Shown here piece by piece: positions 27,981 through 36,302 of a stretch of 64,000 nucleotides of DNA; the first letter of the stretch is position 1; every line of letters starts with the position of its first letter. Origin of the DNA: Williamsia limnetica (GTDB lineage: Bacteria > Actinomycetota > Actinomycetes > Mycobacteriales > Mycobacteriaceae). Location of the stretch: positions 186,001-250,000 of the forward strand of contig NZ_QJSP01000004.1 of assembly GCF_003217475.1 (NCBI RefSeq), given 5' to 3'. The translations under genes were made by a program, and so were the position numbers. Under the pieces are notes generated by a model. The model did not search any database, was not told where the DNA came from, and saw only the letters and a program-made list of their open reading frames with translations.

Positions 27981-29375
27981 ATGCCCGACGAGTCCCCGGC
28001 AGTGATATTCGTATTGTTCGGCGCCACCGGGGATCTGGCCAAACGCATGGTTCTGCCCTCGTTCTATGAGCTGGCGGTGGAAAATCTGCTGCCCCGCTCG
28101 TGGGCCCTCATCGGGAACGGCCGCGGTCATCGTTCCGATGACGAGTTCCGAGACCACATCAAGAACTCGCTCACCGAGTTCGCCGCCGCACCCGACGACG
28201 ACCAGTGGGAGACGTTCGCGAAGAACGTACATTTCGCCGGCGGTGGGTTCACCGTCGACGACCCGGGCGATCTCCCCTCGGTCATCGACGACCTGCGCGA
28301 AAAACTGGGTGGCAGTGTCCAACTCGTCCACTACATCGCACTTCCTCCGACGACGTTCATCGACTACACCGAAGCGCTGGGGGCGCATCAACTCGCCACC
28401 GATGCCCGCGTGGTCTACGAGAAGCCATTCGGCACGTCTCCCGACAAGTTCCGCGAGCTCGACGTCGCCGTCCACAAGGTGTTCGACGAGAAGCAGGTCT
28501 ATCGAATCGACCACTTCCTCGGCAAGGAGAGCACCCAGAACCTGCACGTGCTGCGATTCGCGAACGGCATGGTGTCGGGCGTCTGGAACCGCGAACACGT
28601 CGAGCAGGTGCAGATCGATGTTCCCGAGACCCTCGACATCGACGATCGTGCCGAGTTCTACGATGCCACCGGCGCGTTCCTCGACATGGTGGTGACACAC
28701 CTGTTCCAGGTCGCCGCCGAGGTCGCGATGGAGCCACCGGTGAGTCTTGCCGCCGACGACCTGCAGGAGGCCCGCGAATCAGTGATCGGCGCGTTTCGGC
28801 CACTCGATCCGGCCGAGGTGGTCTACGGACAGTACGAGGGTTATCGAGACACCGAGGGAATCGCTGCTGACTCGACCCGGGAAACCTTCGTCGCAGCGCG
28901 CCTCTGGGTCGACACCGACCGCTGGCGCGATGTTCCGTTCATCCTGCGCACAGGCAAGATGCTCGACCACAGCGCCCAACGTGTCAGTCTCGTTTTCCGG
29001 CGTCCCGTCGATGGTCCGATCACGGATGTACCCGCCGACGGCACGGTCCTGACGTTCGACCTCAAGGGTGACGGCTCGATCGACATGACCATGACGGTGA
29101 AAGAACCGGGGTCGGGGACCGCGTTGTCGACCGGGCATCTGTCGCTGCCGCTCGATTCCGTCGCCGACGGCCTCTCGCCGTATTCCCGGCTGATCAACGA
29201 CGTTCTCCGCGGCGACCGTTCGCTGTTCACCAGGCCCGACGGGCTCGCACATGTCTGGGAGGTCGCGGCCCCCCTGCTCGCGAACCCACCTGCGCCACAA
29301 TCTTATGCGCCACACTCATCGGGCCCTGCCGCCGCTGCGGAACTCGCCGGGAGCTGTGGGTGGGTCAGCGCCTGA
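27981..29375 (+). CDS. zwf: Glucose-6-phosphate dehydrogenase
   Basis: A 464-residue enzyme of the oxidative pentose phosphate pathway, making 6-phosphogluconolactone and NADPH. It has the N-terminal dinucleotide motif FVLFGATGDLAKR, the EKPFG strand, and the catalytic signature RIDHFLGKE. The C-terminal half carries the usual WRDVPFILRTGK segment. An AAGGAG site precedes the ATG at 27981. The usual actinobacterial neighbours tal, opcA and pgl are absent, so this is a solitary and perhaps secondary zwf. Its end overlaps the convergent GlgC-like gene by 11 bp. Confidence 0.93.
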   Translation: MPDESPAVIFVLFGATGDLAKRMVLPSFYELAVENLLPRSWALIGNGRGHRSDDEFRDHIKNSLTEFAAAPDDDQWETFAKNVHFAGGGFTVDDPGDLPSVIDDLREKLGGSVQLVHYIALPPTTFIDYTEALGAHQLATDARVVYEKPFGTSPDKFRELDVAVHKVFDEKQVYRIDHFLGKESTQNLHVLRFANGMVSGVWNREHVEQVQIDVPETLDIDDRAEFYDATGAFLDMVVTHLFQVAAEVAMEPPVSLAADDLQEARESVIGAFRPLDPAEVVYGQYEGYRDTEGIAADSTRETFVAARLWVDTDRWRDVPFILRTGKMLDHSAQRVSLVFRRPVDGPITDVPADGTVLTFDLKGDGSIDMTMTVKEPGSGTALSTGHLSLPLDSVADGLSPYSRLINDVLRGDRSLFTRPDGLAHVWEVAAPLLANPPAPQSYAPHSSGPAAAAELAGSCGWVSA

Positions 29376-30600
29376 CGCGACCCGCCGGTGGTATCCGATC
29401 CCCCAGCGCGACCCGGGATCCCTTGGCGACAGAGGCATTCATGCCGATGATGGTGATCTTCTCGCTGGGCACAGGCCTGGCCCGGGGCCGACCGCCCACC
29501 GTTGCGCCGGCACCCACCACGACGCGCTCATCGACGATCGACCAGTCAACGCTCGCGTTCGCCCGTATAACACTGTCTGCGAACACGATCGAGTCGCTGA
29601 CCGTGGCGCCTCGTTCGACGACCGCGCCCGGCCCGATCACGCTACGCCGGACGTCACCCAGAATGTGGGCGCCGCTGCTGATCATGCTGTCGACCACAGT
29701 GGCGCTCGCGGCGATCCGGGCTGCCGAGCGCTGGGGTTGCCGGGTCAGGATCGGCCACCGCGAGTCGGCCAGGTCGATGGTGCCGTCGATGAGATCGCGG
29801 TGGGCCTGCATATAGGTCTCAGGGCGTCCGGCATCGATCCAGTACCCGGGCATCCGATGAGCGACCGTCTTGCCCCGGTCGACGAACCATGGCACCAGGT
29901 GCTCGCCGAAATCACCCAGCCCGGTGTCACCGTCGTCGTTGTTGTTGTCGTTGGTGTCGCCTATCAGTTCTTCCAACGCCGCCACGAGTACTTGCGGGTC
30001 GTAGACAAAGATCTCGGCCGCGATGACGTTCGTCGTAGCCTGCTCCGGTTTGTAGGCGAAGCCCGTCACCTTTCCCTTTTTGTTCGCGGTGACAGTTGCG
30101 TGCGATGACGCCTCGTCGCGGGGGCACGTCGTGGTGACCACGGTGCATTCGGCACCGGCGTCCCGATGGGTCCCAAGTGCGTCTTCGAGATCGAAGGAGT
30201 AGACGTGATCGGCGCTCATGACAATCACCACCTCCGGCGCGCGATCGGCGATCTGCCCGCGTATCCGATACAGCAGATCGGCATTCCCGGTCGCGAACCC
30301 GTCCTCGGTGTCGTCGTCACTCGTCTCCTGAGGCAGGACGAATCGGAGGCCGCCGCTCGTGCGGTCGAGATCCCACGGCCGCCCACCTGCCACCTGCTCG
30401 AGCAGCGAGTGGGCCTCGTACTGCACGCACAACCAAACCTCGTCGATTCCGCTGCGGTGCAAGCTGGAGAGCGGGAAGTCGATCAACTGGTAGTTGCCAC
30501 CGAAGGGCAGCGCCGGTTTTGCTCTGCAATCGGTCAGCACGTCCATTCGTGAACCCTTGCCACCGGCTTGCACGATTGCCACCACATCAGATCTGCCCAT
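29365..30600 (-). CDS. GlgC-like glucose-1-phosphate adenylyltransferase family protein
   Basis: A 411-residue sugar-nucleotidyltransferase. The N-terminal half has VAIVQAGGKGSRMDVLTDCRAKPALPFGG and YQLIDFPLSS as in ADP-glucose pyrophosphorylase. It also has VIVMSADHVYSFDLEDAL, and the C-terminal left-handed helix shows hexapeptide-like repeats (VVDSMISSGAHILGDVRRSVIGPGAVVERGA). An Asn/Asp run (GDTNDNNNDDGDTG) interrupts the middle. The ATG at 30600 (MGRSDVV) is preferred over a GTG at 30636. Glycogen or trehalose precursor synthesis is likely; whether it is the main GlgC is unknown. Confidence 0.88.
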   Translation of the reverse strand: MGRSDVVAIVQAGGKGSRMDVLTDCRAKPALPFGGNYQLIDFPLSSLHRSGIDEVWLCVQYEAHSLLEQVAGGRPWDLDRTSGGLRFVLPQETSDDDTEDGFATGNADLLYRIRGQIADRAPEVVIVMSADHVYSFDLEDALGTHRDAGAECTVVTTTCPRDEASSHATVTANKKGKVTGFAYKPEQATTNVIAAEIFVYDPQVLVAALEELIGDTNDNNNDDGDTGLGDFGEHLVPWFVDRGKTVAHRMPGYWIDAGRPETYMQAHRDLIDGTIDLADSRWPILTRQPQRSAARIAASATVVDSMISSGAHILGDVRRSVIGPGAVVERGATVSDSIVFADSVIRANASVDWSIVDERVVVGAGATVGGRPRARPVPSEKITIIGMNASVAKGSRVALGDRIPPAGRVRR

Positions 30601-30663
30601 GGACCCCAGTGTGCCCGTAATGTCCGGATCCGACACCCGCAGTCGCCCCCTTGGGGACCGGTG

Positions 30664-31005
30664 TCATTTCGTGGGGTCGTGTCCCCAGTTCATGAGCGAG
30701 TAGCGCCACGCCGAGTCCTTCACATCGCCCGAGGGACGTTGCGCCAGATGTCGGTGTACATAACCGACGACCTTGCGCATGTGCGCGGCGTCGTCGTCGG
30801 TCAGGTCACTTTTCTTCGAGCGCTCGATCTCCACTATCCGTCGTCCCGACGCGTGACCCGTCGACTCGCCGCCTGACCCCTTGTCTCCGACCGACTTCGA
30901 CTCAGGAGTGTCGAGAAACTCCGCCAGCTCCTTCGCCGTCATGTTCACCGCGTCTCGCCATTCGTCCCATACCTCGGCGACAGCATCGTGCGTCTTCGAC
31001 GTCAT
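30664..31005 (-). CDS. DUF3140 domain protein
   Basis: A 113-residue, charged, soluble protein of the DUF3140 family. The hallmarks are AVAEVWDEWRDAVNMTAKELAEFLDTPES at the start, a Gly/Ser/Lys spacer (VGDKGSGGESTGHASGRRIVEI) and KVVGYVHRHLAQRP near the end. The ATG at 31005 has an AGGAGAGG site. The function is unknown. A DUF3140-type protein beside DJ-1-like and other small proteins hints at a stress island, but this is only context. Confidence 0.88.
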   Translation of the reverse strand: MTSKTHDAVAEVWDEWRDAVNMTAKELAEFLDTPESKSVGDKGSGGESTGHASGRRIVEIERSKKSDLTDDDAAHMRKVVGYVHRHLAQRPSGDVKDSAWRYSLMNWGHDPTK

Positions 31006-31095
31006 CGGCTCACCTCTCCTAGATCGACGTTCCGACCGCACTCCGGAGGTACCTCGACCCGGCAACGTCGAAACGCACCCGCTGATGCCGAGCAC

Positions 31096-31689
31096 CTAGC
31101 GATCGGCGAAAGGATCATTGTCCGCATCGGTCTGCGGCTCGTACTCGATCACCGCGGCGGCATGCTCCGCGAGTTCGTTGCCGACGAGGTCGGCGATCAG
31201 TGCGGCTGTCATGTCGATTCCTGCCGCAACTCCGGAAGACGTCCACCGGTCCCGGTCGTGGACCCAACGAGCTCGCCGCTCCCAGTTGACCAAAGTTCCC
31301 TGTGTCGCAACCCAGTCGAACGACCGCTTGTTGGACGTCGCTCGATACCCGTCGAGCAGTCCTGCCGCCGCGAGAATCGCCGAACCAGTACACACGGACG
31401 TCAGCAGGTGTGCGCCGCTGACGTAGGTACGGAGCTGCTCGAGGTATCGGTCGTCGTCCACCAGTGGTCGGGATCCGATTCCACCGGGCACCATGACGAT
31501 GTCGGGTGTCGCTGCACCGACAAAGCCTGCCGCCTCGACTCGCGTCCCCTGCGAACTCGCGATCAGTCCTGCTTCGGCGGCCACCATGGTGACCCGGAAC
31601 TGCTCGGGCAGCACACTGAGGATCTCCACGGGACCAAAGACGTCGAGAAGTTCAAAGCCGTCGAACAGGACCACTGATACCTCGCGCAT
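31096..31689 (-). CDS. DJ-1/PfpI (GATase1-like) family protein
   Basis: A 197-residue DJ-1/PfpI superfamily protein. It begins with VSVVLFDGFELLDVFGPVEIL and has the nucleophile elbow TSVCTGSAILAAAGLLDG with the reactive Cys. WTSSGVAAGIDM supplies the expected third-helix motif. The layout is closest to isonitrile hydratase or the sensor half of GlxA-type regulators, but there is no DNA-binding domain. The activity is not determined; deglycase or isonitrile hydration are possibilities. Confidence 0.9.
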   Translation of the reverse strand: MREVSVVLFDGFELLDVFGPVEILSVLPEQFRVTMVAAEAGLIASSQGTRVEAAGFVGAATPDIVMVPGGIGSRPLVDDDRYLEQLRTYVSGAHLLTSVCTGSAILAAAGLLDGYRATSNKRSFDWVATQGTLVNWERRARWVHDRDRWTSSGVAAGIDMTAALIADLVGNELAEHAAAVIEYEPQTDADNDPFADR

Positions 31690-31749
31690 CTGCCGATCCT
31701 ATCGACTCGGCCCGCCGATTGATCACCACAGACATTGGTAACGCGTTCC

Positions 31750-32220
31750 TCAACCGGACGGACCGAGCCCCGCGTTGAAATGTTCGCGGTAATGTTCGGC
31801 CGCTTGCGCCAGGACCTCCGCTCCGAGTCTCGCTATCGGGATGATATCGACCACCAGGGGCTCGTGGTCGGTGCCTCTGCCGATGACGGTTCCTTTGAGG
31901 ATCCACGGAAAGCGCTCAGAATCACGAGCGATTTCAGCGTATTTGTAAATGCGTCTGGAAACCCAGTCCTGTTCCGGCCGTGGCCACCACGGCTCGGGCG
32001 TCAGCGAGGTCACGGACCAGCCGGGTAAGAGCACATCCGCCTCGAGATCGCGGCTGTGTCCGAGCATCGCATCGTCGTACGGGCCCCGTGAGTAACGAAC
32101 GAAGACCGGCGGTTCCGAGATCACGTACTGGGTCAGCCAGGTCAAGTTGTCGACAACGGGCAGCCATGTGCCGCCTCCTCCACCGGCGGCCGCATGCGCT
32201 GCGTCGACGTTCAGATCCAT
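31750..32220 (-). CDS. Conserved protein, DUF6098-like
   Basis: A 156-residue soluble protein. A Gly-rich start (AAAGGGGGTWLPVVDNL) is followed by VRYSRGPYDDAMLGHSRDLEADVLLPGWSV and by WVSRRIYKYAEIARDSERFPWILKG. The last stretch looks like the actinobacterial DUF6098 family; I am fairly but not fully sure of that name. Function unknown. It lies 60 bp upstream of the DJ-1-like gene on the same strand. Confidence 0.75.
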   Translation of the reverse strand: MDLNVDAAHAAAGGGGGTWLPVVDNLTWLTQYVISEPPVFVRYSRGPYDDAMLGHSRDLEADVLLPGWSVTSLTPEPWWPRPEQDWVSRRIYKYAEIARDSERFPWILKGTVIGRGTDHEPLVVDIIPIARLGAEVLAQAAEHYREHFNAGLGPSG

Positions 32221-32319
32221 TCCGATCCCTGTCAGGCGACGTTGATAGTGACTACGGAATCAGATACCCGTCCGCCCCCGCGGCAAACTCGCACGTGTTT
32301 AGTCATCTTCCTAACAAGG

Positions 32320-32360
32320 AACTCTGGCTTCAACAAAAGAACTCTGGGCTTCAACAGAAG
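32320..32360 (+). repeat. Imperfect tandem duplication, about 20 bp x 2
   Basis: Copies AACTCTGGCTTCAACAAAAG (32320-32339) and a 21-base copy with one inserted G and one A-to-G change (32340-32360) lie head to tail. They sit in the leader of the small gene at 32385. This stretch is less GC-rich than its surroundings. Confidence 0.8.
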
Positions 32361-32384
32361 AAATAGAACGAGAAAGGAAATGCC

Positions 32385-32600
32385 ATGCCTGCAGGACAAA
32401 CCGGTTTCGACGACCTCACCTTTGATCTGATCTCGGTGCAGTATCACTCGCTCAAAGCCGGGCACGATTATGGCCAGTATGTGCGCGATGCCCGCAATGC
32501 CGGGCGCGACGACATTGCCGAGTTCTTCGAACAGGTGATGAACCAAGATTCCGAGCGGGCCGCCCGCTGTCACGAATTCCTACGTGGGATCGAAGGCTGA
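32385..32600 (+). CDS. Small conserved acidic helical protein
   Basis: A 71-residue protein with no membrane segment: GFDDLTFDLISVQYHSLKAGHDYGQYVRDARNAG, then a helical AEFFEQVMNQDSERAARCHEFL with one Cys. The His and acidic residues spaced along helices recall a very small ferritin-like or stress protein, but I cannot assign a family. A GAAAGG ribosome site lies 8 bases before the ATG. The tandem repeat at 32320-32360 lies in its leader. It is followed by a second small gene after 2 bp. Confidence 0.72.
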   Translation: MPAGQTGFDDLTFDLISVQYHSLKAGHDYGQYVRDARNAGRDDIAEFFEQVMNQDSERAARCHEFLRGIEG

Positions 32601-32602
32601 CC

Positions 32603-32872
32603 ATGGTGAAAGTTGTCTCCACGTCGGCCACCCTTCCCGCCGCAGATGGCTTCAGGTCATCCCCCTGGGTTCGAACCACTCAGTTCCGCGTCCCGCTGGG
32701 CGAGCCCCTGTGGAACTCGGATCTGGAACGATTCACGTTCTTCGAGAAGGTCGCCCGGTCGGCGGCCGCGGCGCAGGGCCAGGAGTTCTCAGATCTGCTG
32801 GCGGTCGATGATGGTGCCCCCGGCCGTCTTTCGACGATTCGCTACCTCGTCGATGATCGGGCGTCCAGGTGA
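32603..32872 (+). CDS. Small unknown protein overlapping the ctaG-like gene end
   Basis: An 89-residue open frame starting 2 bp after the previous stop, so probably translated together with it. It begins MVKVVSTSATLPAADGFRSSP and contains LWNSDLERFTFFEKVARSAAAAQGQEFSD. Its third codon positions are GC-rich through about 32800, as expected for coding DNA here. Its last 140 bp run antisense to the 3' end of the CtaG-like gene. Family unknown. It may be a real small gene or a chance frame. Confidence 0.5.
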   Translation: MVKVVSTSATLPAADGFRSSPWVRTTQFRVPLGEPLWNSDLERFTFFEKVARSAAAAQGQEFSDLLAVDDGAPGRLSTIRYLVDDRASR

Positions 32873-33611
32873 GCAGGAGGGCGAGCGCGAGCAGGATCTC
32901 TGCGAGGTCGCCCCAGTAGTACATGAGGGTGCCCCCGTCCCGTAGTTCACTCGGCGGGGCATCCACGCGGACAAAGATCCCGGCGTACAGCATTTGCGCC
33001 AGCACCGCATGGCCGGCGATCGCGATCCCGAGGACGACGAGTCGCCGGGGTACCGATGGGCGGGACGGTCCGGGGTCTGGTCCTGCGATCATCCACGCGA
33101 ACAGGTATCCGGCGACGAAGAAATGCACGTGGACCGCGGTGTGCACGAGCGGGTATGAGTCGGCGAAGGCATACAGCGGCGTCAAGTAGAGCACCGCCAG
33201 CCCGCCCACATTTGCCACCAGCAGGGTGATCGGGTTGATGACCCACCGCAGCGGCTTCCAGGCGAGTGCATGAACGAGCGCTCGCCCTCGCCGGGCCGAG
33301 ACCGTTCGCAAGTACAGGGTCACGGGGGCGGCCATGACCAACGCCAAGGGCGCGAACATCCCGATCAGGAGGTGACCCGTCATGTGGTCGCCGAAGGACT
33401 CCGACACCGACGGGCGTAGCGCGACCATCAGGATGACGATGCCCACCACAAAGCTGGTCGTCCGCCAACGACTCCAACCGCGTGGCTCGCGCTGTTGTCG
33501 TGTCGCTACAACGAGGTAGACGATTGCAGCAGTGGCAAGCGCAGCGTAGGTGAACCACACGCCCCAGTCGGTGGAAGGCGCGGTGTTCGCTCCGTGGGCG
33601 AGGGCGTTCAC
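32733..33611 (-). CDS. CtaG-type cytochrome c oxidase assembly membrane protein
   Basis: A 292-residue caa3_CtaG family membrane protein with seven predicted segments. Markers are MTGHLLIGMFAPLALVMAAPV, then VHTAVHVHFFVAGYLFAWMIAGPDPG and AIAGHAVLAQMLYAGIF. The His-rich helices suggest copper or haem binding. The last 45 residues (after LLLTWTPDH) become Arg/Pro-rich with poor codon use, and this part overlaps the plus-strand frame at 32603-32872. That tail may not be conserved. It is coupled by ATGA overlap to the DUF2243 gene upstream. A role in oxidase or copper handling is inferred. Confidence 0.88.
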   Translation of the reverse strand: MNALAHGANTAPSTDWGVWFTYAALATAAIVYLVVATRQQREPRGWSRWRTTSFVVGIVILMVALRPSVSESFGDHMTGHLLIGMFAPLALVMAAPVTLYLRTVSARRGRALVHALAWKPLRWVINPITLLVANVGGLAVLYLTPLYAFADSYPLVHTAVHVHFFVAGYLFAWMIAGPDPGPSRPSVPRRLVVLGIAIAGHAVLAQMLYAGIFVRVDAPPSELRDGGTLMYYWGDLAEILLALALLLTWTPDHRRGSESSKDGRGHHHRPPADLRTPGPAPRPPTGRPSRRT

Positions 33612-34183
33612 GCCGCGTTACCCAGGTCCAAGGCCCGGGCAGATCGTTGGATCAGCCAGCCGACCACCACCAAGGCGAGTCCCAGTACCAGGAATCCGAG
33701 ATCCCACAGCGTCTGGTGCTCACCACTGCGGACATGGTGAATGCCGAGGACATGATGGTCGATGATGCCTTCGACCAGGTTGAACAGACCCCAACCGACC
33801 AGCACCCAACCCCACAGGGCCCGCGAAGTCCACACTCTTCGCCGTGCGGTGGTGACTCGCGAGTAGAGCAGCGCGAGCCCTACGAGTACTGCGAGCCAGG
33901 TGAAAGTGTGGAACAACCCGTCCCACACGGTGTTCATCTGCAGCCCGTGGACCGTGTCGGCCGGATAGCTGTCGACACCGATACGGTCGGTGTCGGTGCT
34001 GGTGAGCATGTGATGCCACTGCAAGATCTGGTGCAGCAGAATGCCGTCGACGAAACCGCCGAGACCGACACCCAGCACTATGCCGGGCAGCCTCAGTGAC
34101 CTCGGGTGGGCCTCCACCTCTCGATCAACGCGTACGTTCCTGCTGTCCCCGGCCGACTTCGTCATGCGAGGGCGAGTACCCAT
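33608..34183 (-). CDS. DUF2243 membrane protein with duplicated His motif
   Basis: A 191-residue protein with four predicted membrane helices. Two copies of one motif are visible: FVDGILLHQILQWHHM (residues 44-59) and LVEGIIDHHVLGIHHV (136-151). Together they give His51, 57, 58, 143, 144, 149 and 150, with a further His79 and His92. That is an obvious internal duplication, and the His residues sit at membrane ends, which suits a metal or haem site. The DUF2243 gene ends in a 4-bp overlap with CtaG. The start is M1 at 34183; M7 at 34165 is possible. Confidence 0.9.
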   Translation of the reverse strand: MGTRPRMTKSAGDSRNVRVDREVEAHPRSLRLPGIVLGVGLGGFVDGILLHQILQWHHMLTSTDTDRIGVDSYPADTVHGLQMNTVWDGLFHTFTWLAVLVGLALLYSRVTTARRRVWTSRALWGWVLVGWGLFNLVEGIIDHHVLGIHHVRSGEHQTLWDLGFLVLGLALVVVGWLIQRSARALDLGNAA

Positions 34184-34221
34184 TCACGCGCCGGAGAATG
34201 CGCCGGACATCCGAACAGCCC

Positions 34222-34632
34222 TCAGGTGACGTCGGCGCCCTTGCGCGGTGGGCACCCATCGAGCCAGGCGTTCTCCGCCTCATCGAAGACCCGCGAACGG
34301 GCGAGGAAACGAACCCCTTCGGGCGCCTCCAGGCTGAATCCGGCTCCCCGGCCCTTGACCACATCAAGGATCAGCTGCGTGTGTTTCCACAGTTCATATT
34401 GGTCGCCCTGGATCCACACCCGCACGGCGGGTAAGAGTTCGGGCAACTCGATCTCGCCGAGTAGGACGTCGCGGCTCCCTACCCGGAACTCACCCGAGGG
34501 GTAGCACATGGGCGCGGATCCGTCACAACATCCACCGGACTGGTGAATCATGAGGCCGCCGTGGAGCTCCGACAACTTGGTCAGGAGCTCCACGGCGGAG
34601 TCAGTTGCGACGACTCTGTCTGTAGCAGTCAT
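34222..34632 (-). CDS. DUF779 protein (aldehyde dehydrogenase-associated)
   Basis: A 136-residue protein of the DUF779 family with GGLMIHQSGGCCDGSAPMCYP near the start (conserved Cys cluster), then LLPAVRVWIQGDQYELWKHTQLILDVVKGRGAGFSLE. It almost always accompanies aldehyde dehydrogenases of the ExaC/AcoD type, as here. The ATG at 34632 follows an AAGGA site 6 bases away, and a GTG one codon upstream is an alternative. It lies 55 bp downstream of the dehydrogenase gene, read in the same direction. The role is unknown; the Cys cluster may bind metal. Confidence 0.92.
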   Translation of the reverse strand: MTATDRVVATDSAVELLTKLSELHGGLMIHQSGGCCDGSAPMCYPSGEFRVGSRDVLLGEIELPELLPAVRVWIQGDQYELWKHTQLILDVVKGRGAGFSLEAPEGVRFLARSRVFDEAENAWLDGCPPRKGADVT

Positions 34633-34687
34633 CACAGGTCCTTAATTCGATGAAAACTCTTGCGGCTCTGCGGTAAAGGCTCTTCGA

Positions 34688-36211
34688 TCAGAAGAAGCCC
34701 TTGGCCTCCTGAGCGTAACCCACGAGCAGGTTCTTGGTCTGCTGGTAGTGCTCGAGCATCATCAGGTGGTTCTCGCGGCCGATACCGGACTGCTTGTAAC
34801 CACCGAAGGCGGCGTGTGCCGGGTAATCGTGGTAGGTGTTGGTCCAGACGCGACCGGCCTGGATTTCACGTCCCGCACGGTATGCGGTGGCACCGTCACG
34901 CGTCCACACACCGGCGCCGAGCCCGTAGAGGGTGTCGTTGGCGATGGAGAGCGCGTCGGCGTAGTCGGAGAACTTGGTCACCGACAGCACCGGGCCGAAG
35001 ATCTCTTCCTGGAAGATCCGCATCCGGTTGGTGCCCGCGAAGATCGTCGGCTGGATGTAGTAGCCGCCTGCGAGATCACCCTCCAGCTCGACGATCTCAC
35101 CACCGGTGAGCACCTGGGCACCCTCTTCTTTACCGATCGACAGGTACGAGGAGATCTTCTCGAACTGATCGTTGGAGGCCTGCGCGCCCATCATGGTGTC
35201 GGTGTCGAGCGGGTTGCCCTGCTTGATCTTCTTGGTGCGCGCCACGGCGAGATCGATGAAGTCGTCGTAGATCGACTCCTGGATCAGTGCACGGCTCGGG
35301 CAGGTGCAGACCTCACCCTGGTTGAGGGCGAACATCGTGAAGCCCTCGAGTGCGCGGTCGCGGAAGCCGTCGTCCTGCGCCATCACATCGGCGAAGAAGA
35401 TGTTCGGGCTCTTGCCACCGAGCTCCAAGGTCACCGGGATGATGTTCTCCGATGCGTACTGCATGATCAGGCGGCCGGTGGTGGTCTCACCGGTGAAGGC
35501 GATCTTGCGGATGCGGTTGCTCGAGGCGAGCGGCTTGCCGGCCTCGACACCGAATCCGTTGACGATGTTCAGGACGCCGGCCGGGAGCAGGTCCTTGATC
35601 AGGTCGACCAGGAACAGGATCGACGCCGGGGTCTGCTCGGCGGGCTTGAGGACGACAGCGTTGCCGGCAGCGAGGGCGGGAGCCAGCTTCCAGACGGCCA
35701 TGAGGATCGGGAAGTTCCACGGAATGATCTGTCCCACAACGCCGAGCGGCTCATGGAAGTGGTACGCCACGGTGTCTTCGTCGATCTCTGAGATGCCGCC
35801 CTGCTGGGCGCGGAGAGCGCCGGCGAAGTAGCGGAAGTGATCGATGGCCAAAGGGATGTCGGCGGCGAGGGTCTCGCGGACGGCCTTGCCGTTGTCCCAC
35901 GACTCGGCGACGGCGATCTTCTCGAGGTTGGCCTCCATGCGATCGGCGATGCGCAGCAGGGCGAGGGAACGCTCGGCGACCGAGGTCCGGCCCCACATCG
36001 GAGCGGCCTTGTGTGCTGCGTCGAGCGCCAGGTCGATGTCCTCAGACGTCGAGCGAGCGACCTCGGTGAAGGTCTTGCCGTTCACCGGGGATGGGTTCTC
36101 GAAGTACTGACCCTTCACCGGCGGCGTCCACTTGCCGCCGATCCAGTTCTCGTAGCGTGATTCGAAGTTCATCACGGCGCCTGGTGTTCCGGGATTGGCA
36201 TAAACGGTCAT
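34688..36211 (-). CDS. NAD(P)-dependent aldehyde dehydrogenase (ExaC/AcoD type)
   Basis: A 507-residue aldehyde dehydrogenase that oxidises aldehydes such as acetaldehyde to acids in the cytosol. It has [23 protein letters not shown], the Glu base in LELGGKSPN and the nucleophile Cys in [11 protein letters not shown]. The C-terminal half has [10 protein letters not shown] and [29 protein letters not shown]. Length and the DUF779 partner match the group induced by alcohols and acetoin. A 25-bp palindrome lies about 92 bp upstream of its ATG, and a GAF-domain activator of the type that often controls such genes lies at 41770-43086. Confidence 0.96.
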   Translation of the reverse strand: MTVYANPGTPGAVMNFESRYENWIGGKWTPPVKGQYFENPSPVNGKTFTEVARSTSEDIDLALDAAHKAAPMWGRTSVAERSLALLRIADRMEANLEKIAVAESWDNGKAVRETLAADIPLAIDHFRYFAGALRAQQGGISEIDEDTVAYHFHEPLGVVGQIIPWNFPILMAVWKLAPALAAGNAVVLKPAEQTPASILFLVDLIKDLLPAGVLNIVNGFGVEAGKPLASSNRIRKIAFTGETTTGRLIMQYASENIIPVTLELGGKSPNIFFADVMAQDDGFRDRALEGFTMFALNQGEVCTCPSRALIQESIYDDFIDLAVARTKKIKQGNPLDTDTMMGAQASNDQFEKISSYLSIGKEEGAQVLTGGEIVELEGDLAGGYYIQPTIFAGTNRMRIFQEEIFGPVLSVTKFSDYADALSIANDTLYGLGAGVWTRDGATAYRAGREIQAGRVWTNTYHDYPAHAAFGGYKQSGIGRENHLMMLEHYQQTKNLLVGYAQEAKGFF

Positions 36212-36302
36212 GTTCGGTGCTCCTCTTTGCCTGTGTTGGCCCTCTCGTGACCCACCAGTGCGCGGCGGTCACGTGTGACGTAAGGCACACAGTACGACCG
36301 GT

